Source: Epiperipatus broadwayi (Eukaryota > Onychophora > Udeonychophora > Euonychophora > Peripatidae). From it: 64,000 nt of DNA. Of the stretch, positions 35,037-46,010 are shown in pieces. Both the position numbers and the translations under genes were made by a program. How positions within the stretch are numbered: position 1 is the first letter of the stretch; each line of letters opens with the position of its first letter. The stretch lies in NCBI GenBank assembly GCA_028023455.1, contig JAQFVV010006452.1:732501-796500 (forward strand), read 5' to 3'. A model generated the notes under the pieces. It did no database searches. It was not told the origin of the DNA and was given only the letters and a program-made list of their open reading frames with translations.

Positions 35037-36224
35037 TAATTAAATAAGATAAATTGCAGTAAGGGTTTGTTTTAGTTTTTATTAATTTTTTTATATTACT
35101 ATAATCAATTTATTAACTCTTCATTAATAGAACAATAAAAAAGATTACACCCAATTGCTAAATTGACCAGGAAAAATATCATCTTAGAAAAAGGAATAAT
35201 TAATTTTTTAAAATTATCTTGATTTCTAAAAAGCATTAATAATCCAAACCACGTGTGTGGGAGGGGGATATTAAATGCATTGACTAATATTTTAACTAAG
35301 TGTATAAAGTAGGGAAGAATTAATTTGTACAGTAAATTATTGATTATGTCTACTATAATTTAAATGTTTCATAAGTTATTAAAATTAATGTTATAAGGCT
35401 GTTTAATATATTTAATAAAAAAAAAATTTATTCATTGACTTATTAATGTATATTTTAGATAGTTTTATATAGGTTATTAATGAAAAATGTATATATATTA
35501 TACAGAGCTATAAATAACAAAATTAGTATTTAATTATCTTTTTAGCTGGATTTAAGTTTATAAAGAAGAAATAAATGGTGCAATTTTAAAATTTAGAAAA
35601 AGTCCTGGAACCAGAAGTTTTAAATAAATATTAATATCGGTAATCGTTTAATAGATGCTTAAAAATAGTTATTGATACTTGGGAAAGCCCTTAGACTACT
35701 GCTGACACTACCAAGCTATAAGTGGTATAAGTAGTCAGAATGTGATATTACGTTCGCCTGTTTTCATCATCCACCAAATGTTGAAACTTTATTTAAAATT
35801 TCCAAATAAAAACAACTGACCTGTGTTATCTACTAACTTGTGTGTTATTATTAACAATTGTTTGTATTTGAAAAAAGTTTAAATTGAATTTAAAATTCTC
35901 TAGATATTTACCATTTAATGATAGATGATGGAAATAATGCAATATATAATCACAAATGTTTTTTTTTATTGTTTACAAATAAAAATACAAAAAATTATTG
36001 TGCATTTATGCGAACAAAATTAAACCCAAATAAAATATGTTATGTGTATTTTTTTTCGCATATGACACGTTTAAAAATTTGAGTTTCTTTGTGACATTAA
36101 TGTGAGAAAAAACAAATAAAACTAATGAAAACAATCAATTTCTTTCATGACCAAAAAAAAAAATGAAAATAAGAATTTTCTGTGCGAGTTTTGATTGATA
36201 CTGGAGAAGCCATATTTAAATTGT
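35037..36224. other. Unique AT-rich sequence
   Basis: No recognised feature. Confidence 0.45.
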
Positions 36225-36339
36225 CAAGCTTTTTTCTTTTTATGTGTCAAAGAATCGGCCGGGAAGCGAACCGGGACAACTGCTTGTAAGACGGCTGTGC
36301 TGACCACTCGACTACTAACGCTTGACGACAAGCTTTTTT
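36225..36339 (-). mobile_element. tRNA-derived SINE, copy 2, with target-site duplication
   Basis: Flanked by CAAGCTTTTTT (36225-36235 and 36329-36339). The minus strand reads AGTAGTCGAGTGGTCAGC (A-box region), a GTCTTACAAGCAG anticodon-like arm, CCCGGTTCGCTTCCCGG (a clean B-box stem-loop), then GATTCTTTGACACAT and an A/T tail. It lacks about ten bases of the variable region present in the other copies. Confidence 0.83.
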
Positions 36340-36463
36340 TCTCTATAAAGGAACCTTAAAAAAGCAGCTAATAGGAGTTAATTGTATTGCTTTTGAAAAC
36401 AAATAAAGTTAACAAAATCACTATGTGTGCGTGTGTGTATGTTTTCAAACTAATACTATGGGC

Positions 36464-38620
36464 CAGTGATGTTCAATCTTTTTATAACGCGAGAAACTTT
36501 TCTATACCAAGTTATTCTGTGATCTACTCTCTTATATAGAACACATTCTCCCATCCTGATATTTTATTATGCACAACTATGCAGTTAAATGTGCACATCC
36601 ACATCAGAGGATCCATTATCCCAGCCCTAAAAAGCCTTAAAGACATTAAAAACTTTTGTTGTGTAATTAAATTTTATTATAATTATTTCAATACAACAGA
36701 TAAATCTAATATATTGGAATAAAATATTTATTTCTCTCTTTTGGAAAACTAAAGTCAGAAAAAGCACCAAATTGACTACAAACTCACAAGTTACAGGAAA
36801 TGCTCGTTGATTAAAAAGAAAAGTTAATATGAAATTTGGCAATGCTTGGATCTCACAATATTTTTAATCTGGTTGATATGAAGAAATGTCCAATCACAGA
36901 TAATTATCCAAATATGCATTTGTAATTTGTTTGTTTGTATTTCAAAAAGTGGATTCTGATATGTCAGTCTGAAACATGACAGAATTTTTCACACTGTATT
37001 AAATAATATTTGAAATGTTTCATATGCGTATTTCCAAATGACTTTACTGTTCATTGATTTTAAATGATAAGTGTTCTGAATGTTTATTATTTTAAGTTCT
37101 ATTTCAGCTTGGTTTATATCAAACAACCCACAAATATTATTTAAAATTTCTATAATGTTCAAGTTTTCTTGAAATGGGTTATTGATAAAAGGTACAATCA
37201 TTTCAGTTTTATTAAAATCTTTAAATCTTTAATTTATTTATTTCTCCATTAATTCTATTTCAGAATCAATTCTTTTAAATCACAGCAAAGCATTTCTTGA
37301 TTTTGTTCAAACAATTTTAATAAATATAAAAGATATCTAACTTTGCAGTAATTTATATTTTTCTTTAGTAAAAGTAAGTAATATTGGAAAGTTTTATTGA
37401 ACCTAACATGTCAATTAATTTTTTATCTCTATCTTGTAATTCTATATTTAAATTGCTTAGTTTCATGCAAAAATCTACATGTTGAATTTCATGCACAAAT
37501 TTATTAAATTGTTCAGTTTCATGCAGAAATCTACTAAAAATGATGTGTATCATTCTTTTTCATCAAGAAAATTTTTATATCATTAATCAATACAAAAAAT
37601 CTTTCTAAAAATTTACTTCTGTTGAGCTGTGAGCATTACTATACAACACAAGTTCCTTATCATCATCTTCCAGTGATTTAAATAGCCATCATTGCAGGGT
37701 TTTTTCTCTGATAAGAATTTACAATTTTAAATGTAATATCCAAAAATTGCTTTGTGTTTAATCTTTTACTATACAGTACTTTTTGGTGGATAATACAGTG
37801 ATACAATAAAAGTCTGGATATTTGTTATTGTTTTCATATATAAAATGAAGCCCTCCTGATTTATTACCTATCATTGTAGGACACTAACTGTAGTAATAAT
37901 AGACACAATTTAAAAAAGTGGAAGTTTATGTTGTTTCACAAATTCATCAAACGTTGGAAAAAAAAGTCTTCTACGCTTCCCAATTATGGTGTAATTATGA
38001 AAAGTTACATTTTACTTGAATAATTTTGAAATTCCATGTAAATAAATACCATTAACGAAGCAGTATCAATAAAGTTGTGTGATTCATCAAACTGTAATGA
38101 AAATGCAACACACTGGTGAATGTCTGACGTTAACTGAGTATTCAGATCAATGCTTAAAATTTCAATTTTTCCTCATAACTATCATTCTGGAAAGTTGTAA
38201 AACCTTATTATTCAAAATGGTTTCATTTTTATTTTTAAAATCAGAAAATAAAAATTCTGCTACTGCAAGAAATGATTTTTTTATTAATTCTCCATCGATA
38301 TCAGATTTTTTTGCTTTTGCTAATGAACGGCACATTTTCAAAAAGTGCAATAGTGGCATATTCGTTTATTTATTACTTTTAGAGTCACATTTTTTTGTCC
38401 AAAAAGTCCTGCCTTTATATTTTTTTTTAAATTTATAATTTTCGATTTATGTATTTTGAAATTTTTGGAAAACTACATCATATTTTGCATGAACTGATCA
38501 AAAATGTTTCTCAATATTAATTTTTTCTGGAATTGCTAATAATGGACTTCAAATCAAACAACTTACCATTATAAAGAAAAATCCATTTCCATTCCTTATG
38601 AAAATAATACATCTTTGATT
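36464..38620 (-). pseudogene. Decayed hAT transposase, GTF2IRD2/ZBED-like clade
   Basis: hAT transposases cut and paste DNA with an RNase-H-like domain, often behind a BED zinc finger. On the minus strand I read, in order: a weak BED-region remnant (about 38600-38480), GELIKKSFLAVAEFLF (near 38290), a frameshift, DLNTQLTSDIHQCVAFSLQF then DESHNFIDTASLMVFIY (38145-38035; the DES is the first catalytic Asp region, relatives read FSLALDESTD), LNIELQDRDKKLIDM (near 37430), and PFINNPFQENLNIIE then DINQAEIELKIIN (37190-37080), with stops and frame changes throughout. The 3' side ends near CAGTGATGTTCAATCTTTTT (36466), which resembles a hAT inverted-repeat end. I did not find the matching other end. 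Clearly non-functional. Confidence 0.75.
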
Positions 38621-38727
38621 ACTTTGATACACTCATGATTATCCTCAAATTAAAAAAACAACTTTTAAATACTTTATTAAAATAAAAAATGTTTATAATA
38701 TCAATTAGTGCACAAAGTAATGATAAA

Positions 38728-38890
38728 TTCAGTGATAAATTTAGAGTTGTAATTATAAATTTATTTAATGCATACATAAGTAATATTTACTAAGGCATTA
38801 ATCCTTTAAACATGTGCACTTGAAAATATGAAGGTAGGGACCTCTACAGGTCTTAACCACAAGCTTACTGTTTGGAAGAAAAAGGCAACT
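38728..38890 (+). repeat. Family H repeat, copy 3
   Basis: Shares GTTGTAATTATAAATTTATT, AAGTAATATTTACTAAGGC, GAAGGTAGGGACCTCTACAG and AACCACAAGCTTACTGTTTG with the copies at 18.1 and 28.4 kb. The start corresponds to the terminal direct repeat of the copy at 28.4 kb. Confidence 0.72.
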
Positions 38891-39149
38891 GAAACTCAAC
38901 TGAAATTTAACAGTGGGTAATGGAAAGTGTGTGAAATAGTTATGACTAAAGATGATTATAAACAAAATACATAAAGATGTCCCTTGCTTATAATTGTATT
39001 CACCCTGTTTTACTTCCACTGATCCAAATTAATTCATTCAACTGGACTTTACTAGTTTTAACAATAGTAATACACTTAAAGACAATTAAAATATAATACA
39101 AAATAATGATAAATAAAATATCATATATTCATTAATTCATATCCTTATG

Positions 39150-39478
39150 CATGCTGTTAATAAGAGTACAGAACTCTCCATACAGAAGTGCCACCAAGTG
39201 CAAGTTTTTGTAATCAATGACTGCAGGAAGATTTGTGCATAAAATCCTTATCTACTGCCTACTCATACAACATCTCAAGACTCCTCACTGATGGAAAGTC
39301 ACAAGCTAGAAACTGGTCTGGAGATGTTGAATGAGTAGGCACTAGATAAGGATTTTATGCACAAACTTTCCTGCATCCATTAATTCCAGAGGCTTTCACT
39401 TGGTGGCATTACTGTATGGAGAGTTTGGTACTCTTATTAACAGCATGTGTAAGCATATGAAATAATTATCATGTGATG
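39150..39478 (+). mobile_element. Family A palindrome, variant subtype
   Basis: CATGCTGTTAATAAGAGTAC at the left mirrors GTACTCTTATTAACAGCATG near 39430-39447. The arms carry family A wording (CTCTCCATACAG, GTGCATAAAATCC, CTACTCAT) and meet near 39298. A family A tail follows (TAAGCATATG, ATCATGTGATGG, to 39478). The heads differ from the main type (AGAGTACAGA where others have AACAGGCAAA), so it is a subfamily. No clean target duplication seen. Confidence 0.75.
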
Positions 39479-39519
39479 GTTTTATATCTAACCTGCCCAT
39501 AGCGTAATGGTGACTGTGG

Positions 39520-39930
39520 TTTTTGAAAAACCAGACACCAAAGTGTATAGATGCTGAATTGAGTTCAGATCTATATGACTATATAAGTGAATGAGCTTGA
39601 GTTGGAAACATTATAGTGTTTACACCTTAAGGTCCTAGCTTTATAGTTAACCAAATAGGTAAAAGATGGCTGCTGGAGGGTTGCATTAGATCCTAAGATT
39701 TAGGTGCAGTGCTCTCAAATCCAAAGCTCCTCACTGATGAAAGCCACAAGATATAAACTAATCTGGGAATGTTGAATGAATAAGCACTAAATAGGAATTT
39801 TGTATAATCTGGGAATGTTGAATGAATAAGCACTAAAGAGGAATTTTGTACACAAATCTTCCTGCATCCATTGACTACAAAACTTTGCACTTGGTGGCAC
39901 TACTGTATAGAAAGTTTAATACTCATAAAT
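39520..39930 (-). repeat. Family A/F composite fragment
   Basis: 39520-39650 resembles the family F body (GCTGAATTGAGTTCAG, ATATGACTATATAAG). From 39660 the family A half-arm follows: GATGGCTGCTGGAGGGTTGC, AGGTGCAGTGCTCTC, CTCCTCACTGATGA, CATCCATTGACTAC, GGCACTACTGTATAGAAAG. This again shows A and F joined. It contains a recent internal tandem duplication at 39760. Confidence 0.6.
39760..39851 (+). repeat. Two-unit tandem repeat, 46 bp unit
   Basis: AATCTGGGAATGTTGAATGA ... AGGAATTTTGTA occurs twice with one substitution (AAATAGG against AAAGAGG), inside the family A fragment. Confidence 0.9.
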
Positions 39931-40416
39931 AAAATATTATGTTTTCAGTTAAGGAGGAATAAGCCAGAGATAGACCAAAAATCACTTTGCAATCGGCCTA
40001 TCAACCATGATCAATGGGTTAAGCACCACTGCTATAAGCAGTTTTAAATAACTTTAGACAATTTTAATAAACGCTGATTACAAAAAAAGGCCAATTCCAT
40101 GAACTAACAAAGTCTACTTTGACATGAGAGTGGTAATGAATCAGAAAAATAAAATCTTATTGCTCAATCCCATAGGATTTCAACACTCTGCTTATAATAC
40201 TTTTTTAAAAAAAAAATATGTTGTGTAATTCATTTTATCATTTTGTTGTTGTTGTTTATTTTTTTAATTACTTTAAACAACCAAATTCATAATGTTCACC
40301 CTTCTTATTTATTTATAACATTATTTTTTTAATTTATTTGCAACATTAATTTTTTTAAAATATTCATTTGTATAAATAAATTTGTTTTGTTTTTTTTTAA
40401 ATTACATTTCTAATAG
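39931..40416. other. Unique AT-rich sequence
   Basis: No recognised feature; T-rich toward the end. Confidence 0.4.
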
Positions 40417-40859
40417 ATATATTAAAGAACCTCCATACTTTCCCATTCTTTTTAAATCCATATACATAAAGATACAATAAAAGACAAATGACCCCAAAAT
40501 GCATTTCATGCTCTCATCAGTTGACCCAGGTCATTATCTCTCATATATATCTCTTTAATATGAAGAGTATTTATCTATAGTAAATTGTTACATTTTTATT
40601 TACCATTGTCAAACTTCCTCCACTCACAACTTTGCCACCATCCATCTCAGATAAATACAATAATGATTAGTACTAATCATTTTCTAAACTAGAGATTATC
40701 TCTAGCACAGATATAAACTTTAAACCTCAGTTAAAGATTAATATATCTGATTTTTAAATTTTAAACATACACACACATGGAATTCTTCACCTTTCTCTTC
40801 CCATGTGTAGTATAATCGATATATTAAATAACCTCCATACTTCCCCATTCTTTTTAAAT
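40417..40859. repeat. Direct repeats flanking a family B/D fragment
   Basis: GATATATTAAAGAACCTCCA ... CCCATTCTTTTTAAAT at 40417-40457 recurs at about 40818-40859. Between them, 40480-40555 has B/D wording (ACCCCAAAATGCATTTCATG, CATCAGTTGACCCAGGTCAT). The flanking repeats could be ends of an older element. Confidence 0.6.
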
Positions 40860-40974
40860 TCAGTAATTGTAGTATCACTTGTGAAAAAAGTACACATAAT
40901 GTTAAAGGAGACTTTCTTGACTATAGGTTGAGATTGCTGATAGCTTAAGGGTTGATTGTTATTATATATACATA

Positions 40975-41091
40975 ATCAATAGATGGAGCTTTACCAAGAC
41001 CTCCAAAACAAGCGTATTTTTGTTTACATAAACGTCATGTAAACAAAAATATGCTTGTTTTGGAGGTCTTGGTAAATCTCCATCTATTGAT
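40975..41091. repeat. Strong long hairpin, about 55 bp arms
   Basis: ATCAATAGATGGAGCTTTAC, CAAGACCTCCAAAACAAGC and ATTTTTGTTTACAT are each mirrored after the small loop AAACGTC, with three or four mismatches in the stem. Probably a palindromic MITE; an inverted transcript could form a miRNA-precursor-like hairpin. Confidence 0.85.
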
Positions 41092-41420
41092 CATAAATAC
41101 AAGCGATGTGAAGTTTACGTATATAAAACTTGTTTTTGTTTTTTATATATATATACATAATGTATTTTGTTTTTAGTTAATTTTGTTTGCATAACACCCT
41201 TTACTTTTTTTTTTTTCATTTTAAACAAAAAAACATGGTCTTATTATTTGTGTCATTTTTCACTTGATATTTTTAGTAGTGGTCCAATAGCTCTCTCAAT
41301 TGCCAATAACTGTTTTTTAAGCCCTTGCTAAATGGTTATCATTAATATGCAATTCAATTCAGTTTTATTTAAAGAGCAAAACAACAATCAATAGCTATAT
41401 TAGGATAATAATAATAATAA
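41092..41420. other. Unique AT-rich sequence
   Basis: No recognised feature. Confidence 0.4.
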
Positions 41421-41530
41421 TAGAAAAAGCATTGGTGGTCGAGAGGTTAGCACAGCTGCCTAACAAGCAGTTGTCCTGGGTTAGCGGGTTCGCTTCCTGG
41501 CCAATGCTATGACACATGAAAAAAAAATAA
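41421..41530 (+). mobile_element. tRNA-derived SINE, copy 3
   Basis: The tRNA-like head at 41428-41507 has a perfect 7 bp acceptor stem (GCATTGG with CCAATGC). It has the A-box-like TGGTCGAGAGG, a CTGC/GCAG anticodon stem around CTAACAA, a variable region of about a dozen bases, and the B-box-like GGTTCGCTTCC. The tail TATGACACATG and A tract follow. Flanks are AAT-rich, so the target duplication is ambiguous. The other copies with the same tail show it is a SINE and not a functional tRNA gene. Confidence 0.83.
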
Positions 41531-41944
41531 TATAAAGGTATGAAGAAAAAAAAAGTCAGTAAAAAGACAAGACAGATTTCATTGGACAATGAAATCATAG
41601 ATTGTAGTTTTAGGACTTTATGGAATTGATTAAAATCAACATAAAAGATATTATTCATAAAAGCCTTATTACATGTACTGATTATACAAAATATAGAGTA
41701 TAGAATCTAAGAGCATCTGAATGGCAGTGCATTATATTTAGAGGTTTATGTGATCTAGTATAAAATTGAGAAGGATTGGAAGATATATTTAAAAGTAAAT
41801 TTAAAATAATTATAAAATTGGAGATGATCTTATAAAAATATGTAATGCCTCTGATTATTATTTTTTTGCACCAAAGAAATTTTAAAATTGTCAGTAAAAT
41901 GGTTATATTTAGAGTATAAAACCATCAAAACATTATAATATATA
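41531..41944. other. Unique AT-rich sequence
   Basis: No recognised feature. Confidence 0.4.
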
Positions 41945-42065
41945 AGGTATATGACCACAGATTTTCACACAACCCACCACTCTCCACTCTATCTCATAAC
42001 ACTGATACAGTTGAACACATATATGTTGAAAAGATAAAACATTATGTGATCATTATTTCATCTGT
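41945..42065 (+). repeat. Family B terminal fragment
   Basis: GATTTTCACACAACCCACCA, CTCTATCTCATAACACTGAT and ACATATATGTTGAAAAGATA match the start of the copies at 47.37 and 50.77 kb. Confidence 0.6.
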
Positions 42066-43033
42066 TTGTTATATTTAAAGTATTTGCAAAATAAGGATTG
42101 ATTTTTGAACATCTCTTATAATTTGAAAGTTCCAGATACTGATATAAATTTTAAGATCTGAAAGAACCAATGAGAGGATAAATTTATATTTAATTGACTG
42201 ATGAAATATTTTACCTTGTCTATGTATGATCCCCATTATTTTAAATGCACTATTCATTATGTTATTAATATGAAGATAGAAGGAGGCATTACTGGAAAAA
42301 GTAATTCTAAGATCTTTCTAATTTCTTTTAGAAATGATTTCAAAATCATGAATAGAATAGTGAAACTGTAAAATTTCAGATGTTTTTCAATAGGTGGCAA
42401 TAGAGTATTTGCCTTTATTAATCAGGGTTGGGAAAAGATAAGGGGGATTTAGATATAAAGGCCATAGAGTTGACAAAGATTATGTTGTGGAAATGGGATG
42501 GAGCAGAATATGAGAAAACTTAGAGTGGAGAATGGAAAATTAAGTGGCTAACAGGTTTATCTGGCATAATTGCTCAGATATTTTTGACTTTGTTTAAGGA
42601 GAAGCCACAGTACATCACATCACAATTGTAATTCTGTTGTTAATACACAATGAAGTAAAACCAGCTATATCATTTTGCAGTAAACAACAATCAGAAAAGG
42701 AATAAATGCATCTGAAAATTTTACAATCATAACAAAAATAGTGAGAATATTTTATACTATGCCTAAGGCAGTACTATATGTATTAAACATATTAAACAAC
42801 AATAGGGCCATATTTGAGCAAGAGTAGAATAGAGATGTGTTGTCATTATATTTAACAAAAGCATTAGTTTAATGTATGGATTATACAACTCATTTGATTA
42901 GTGACAGCTCTAAATTATGTAATTTGGCTAAGAAAATATTAGTCAACTTTTTCAAAGGCATTATACATATCAAAATAAACAGCTCTGATTTTCTACAGCA
43001 TGAACAATATGATTAGAAATAATGATAAGATTA
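42066..43033. other. Unique sequence
   Basis: Slightly less AT-biased than average, but no open frame of note and no recognised repeat. Confidence 0.4.
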
Positions 43034-43420
43034 TAAACAATGAGGATTGCCAATTCCTCAACAAACCTTGTGATAAATGCTTAGCTAGAGAAAGCATTTA
43101 AAATATCTCTGTCAGGACCCCCCCCAAACTTCTGACATGGTTTCATGCTCTGGAACTCCTCAGAGAGATGCTAGGATAGATTCAGGCACTAGATCTAAAA
43201 ACACCAACCCAAAGCCAGCATTTAATTAAAAGTTCTCTATTGAGTGGAAAATCTGAAATTTTCAGACACCTGCATGTAGCTATATGGGGCTAGGAGATCT
43301 TCAGCCATACCATATATTAGTAGTCTTAGCACAAAGTTTGTTGAAGAATTAGCAATGCTCATTGTTTATAACTTACAAGCTTAAGAGTATAGGATCATGT
43401 GATCTATGACTCTTATTTTA
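43034..43420 (+). mobile_element. Family F element with terminal inverted repeats and tail
   Basis: TAAACAATGAGGATTGCCAA near 43036 is mirrored by the ATGCTCATTGTTTA end near 43366. The interior (CAGGCACTAGATC, CTGAAATTTTCAGACACC, GCTATATGGGGCTAGGAGAT) has no counterpart in the copy at 51.7 kb, but matches 19.36-19.6 kb in reverse. The tail ACTTACAAGCTTAAGAGTAT then GATCATGTGATCTATGACTC is shared with the 51.7 kb copy. Confidence 0.7.
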
Positions 43421-43681
43421 ATTCATTTTGGGTATTAAAAGTTTAGTAACATCTAAAATAATTTTGTTATTACTCAATGATTTTGGCAGTGGAATGTAAA
43501 ATACAAATTGGCCTATAATTGTTAGCTATGTTTTTAGATCCATTTTTTATAAATAGAAAAACCTTTGCTATTATACCTGGATTTCAAATCAAATTTTAAA
43601 AAATAAACATTTTATATAGCAAATTTAATTTTAAAAAAGTAGATATATAAATTAAATCTAAATCTGTTTTATTATGTAATT

Positions 43682-43821
43682 AATAACAATAATTAGTCAA
43701 GAATTGTTAGTCGAGAGGTCAGTGCAGCTGCCTTGCAAGCAAGAAGTTGGTTTCAGACAGTTGTTGAGGGTTCGCCTCCCGGCCGATGCTATGACATATG
43801 AAAAAAAATAACAATAATTAG
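43682..43821 (+). mobile_element. tRNA-derived SINE, copy 4, with 15 bp target-site duplication
   Basis: Perfect AATAACAATAATTAG flanks the element (43682-43696 and 43807-43821). The head has TAGTCGAGAGGTCAGTGC, a CTGCCTTGCAAGCA arm, an enlarged variable region of about 25 bases, GGGTTCGCCTCCCGG (B-box stem), then CCGATGCTATGACATATG and A8. The acceptor stem is weakened at its 5' side. Confidence 0.87.
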
Positions 43822-44129
43822 CTGCAGAAAACTTGCCCAAATGACTGTAACTATTCCAACTTGAATAAAGGGAAGAAGATAGAATAAGAATAATAATAAC
43901 AATATCATGAATACAACCATATATAGAATATCCTGACTATTTTTATGTTTATTTAATATGTTGTTTTTAATGTTTTGTGCAGTGAGTTTTCTGTCTAATT
44001 GTAGAAATCCATCACATTCTAATACTAGGCATAACTTTCCAATGAATGCAATCAAAATTATATTTCATTAAAATATTCTTGCTATAGTCTTTATAATAAA
44101 CTGGATCTGCTTTTGACATGAAAACCATG
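43822..44129. other. Unique AT-rich sequence
   Basis: The 88-codon minus-strand frame at 43789-44055 overlaps the SINE tail and has no recognisable domain; considered chance. Confidence 0.4.
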
Positions 44130-44715
44130 TCAAAGTTCACCATAAAATTCTCTGAAATCAAGATGCTTCAGATGGGCCTATATAAATGGACATTTATGTT
44201 AAAGATAAGATGGCCATTCTTAACTTTATAAAATCATTATCTTGAATTGAGGTTTGAGAGGTCCCTCTATAGTCAAAAAAAATATCATTTGACTATTATA
44301 AATGTTCAAGGTGCCTATAATAATGGTTAAAGTCCTTCTCTAAAAGTATTTACATATTTTTTGTGATTAATAAATATTCACAACTTTACATTAGCTTATA
44401 TATTCCCAGTATAAAGATTGTAATATTAACTCACTGCAAATCGTAAGATTTCATGAAAGTTAATTTGTAAAGGAACTAATGGACTTAAAAAGTGATAAGA
44501 CTAACAGTTTCACACTCCCAAATTAAGGTGCTTTATATTGACTCATATACACGAGAATTTAGGTTAATGATAAGATGGTTGTTCTTATTTTTATAAAGTT
44601 GTTATCATATGTCAAAGTTTGAGAGGTCCCTCTATAGTCAAAAACAGACATTGTTTGACTATTATAAACATTCAAGGTGCATATAATAATGGTTAATGCC
44701 TTTCTTTAAAAGTAA
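44130..44715 (+). repeat. Family E tandem array, about 1.6 units of about 363 bp
   Basis: GATAAGATGGCCATTCTTA near 44207 recurs as GATAAGATGGTTGTTCTTA near 44570. TTTGAGAGGTCCCTCTATAG and TTCAAGGTGCxTATAATAATGGTTAA also occur twice in the same order. The sequence is family E (compare ATAAGAGGGCTTCTCTTATC and CAAATCAAGTTGCTTCAG near 4.6 kb), here head-to-tail and not palindromic. Confidence 0.78.
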
Positions 44716-44741
44716 AAATATTATTTTGTAGAAAATGTTCT

Positions 44742-44932
<191 letters not shown>

Positions 44933-45125
44933 AATAATTCTAGTAGCAACAACAATGAATCTAGTCACAATAATTAATATTTGTAACAGAACAAAAATAA
45001 ATGTATTCTTAATTCTGCACCATTTTCATGCCCCTCTTGTATTGGCACCCTCATGCCTTACTTATCTTGCTTACTACCTTCCTCTGGCCCAGAAAATAAA
45101 CATTCATTAATAATGACAAATTAAT

Positions 45126-45501
45126 ATAAAAATGAAACAGGCAAACTCTCCATACAGTAGTACCACATAGTGCAAGCCAGAGTAATCACTGGATGTCAGA
45201 AAGCTTATGCATACAATCCCTATCTAGTGCCTACTCATCCAATATTCCCAGACTAGTTTCTAGCTTGTGGCTTTCATCAGTGAGGAGCCTCAAATCTGAG
45301 AACACTGCACCTAGATCTTAGGATCTAATGCAACCCTCTAGCAGCCACCTTTTATCTCTACTTAACTACTTTGATTATTCTTGATTACTCTGGCTTGCAT
45401 TGAATGACACTACTGCATGGAGATTTTTGCCTGTTTTAATAACAGTTATGAGGAATCATAAGAAATGGTGATTGTGTGATGTTTAGTGACATAAAAATGA
45501 A
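45126..45501 (+). mobile_element. Family A palindromic retroposon, full left arm, with 11 bp duplications
   Basis: ATAAAAATGAA flanks the element (45126-45136 and 45491-45501). The full left arm (ACAGGCAAACTCTCC to CAGCCACCTTTTATC) is followed by only about 60 bp of the right arm (TTGATTACTCTGGCTTGCAT ... TTTTTGCCTGTTTT). The tail is AATAACAGTTATGAGGAATC, then GATTGTGTGATGTTT. The junction near 45365 is asymmetric, consistent with a jump across the hairpin. Confidence 0.82.
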
Positions 45502-45734
45502 TTGGAGAATTAAAATTGCCAAGATACAATAATTTTCTGATAGTAGTAATCTAAAATCTTGTTTTGAAATAATATCAATAGCACATGAACCTTTAAAATA
45601 TTAAAATCCTATTGCGTTTATTGATTATACTTTTATATGACAGTTATGATAATCAAATAGTTTTAAATTGATCAAGGTATAATTAAGATACAAGGATTTC
45701 AGTGATGAATTTTGATTTATATTCAATCCTAATA

Positions 45735-46010
45735 ATCATTTAGATTTGGACAAAGATTGTCAGCTTAGTTCCATCATCAGATTTTCAAGGAAATGGATGG
45801 CCTAAGAGTTGTGGGATGGAGTAGTTTGAAGCCAGTCCATTAAAGTATGAAGATTGCTATATTAATATAAGCTGAGCTTTGATTGTATAGATGTGTGGAA
45901 ATGATAATCTGGACCAATTGACGAGAGCTTGTCTAGTACGAAATATATATATTACATATATAAGTGCAGGTATGAAAAAGTCTGTTCTGTAGCAAAAAAT
46001 AAATAAATTC
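45735..46010 (-). repeat. Family B half copy and adjoining hairpin half
   Basis: 45770-45955 carries CATCAGATTTTCAAGGAAAT, AGTCCATTAAAGTATGAAGA, ATAATCTGGACCAATTGACG (family B, minus). 45963-46000 (AGTGCAGGTATGAAAAAGTC, CTGTAGCAAAAAA) matches one arm of the hairpin at 51.2 kb. Confidence 0.65.

Noticed and set aside
38079-38438. 119-codon plus-strand frame
   Set aside because: Antisense to the hAT transposase remnant.
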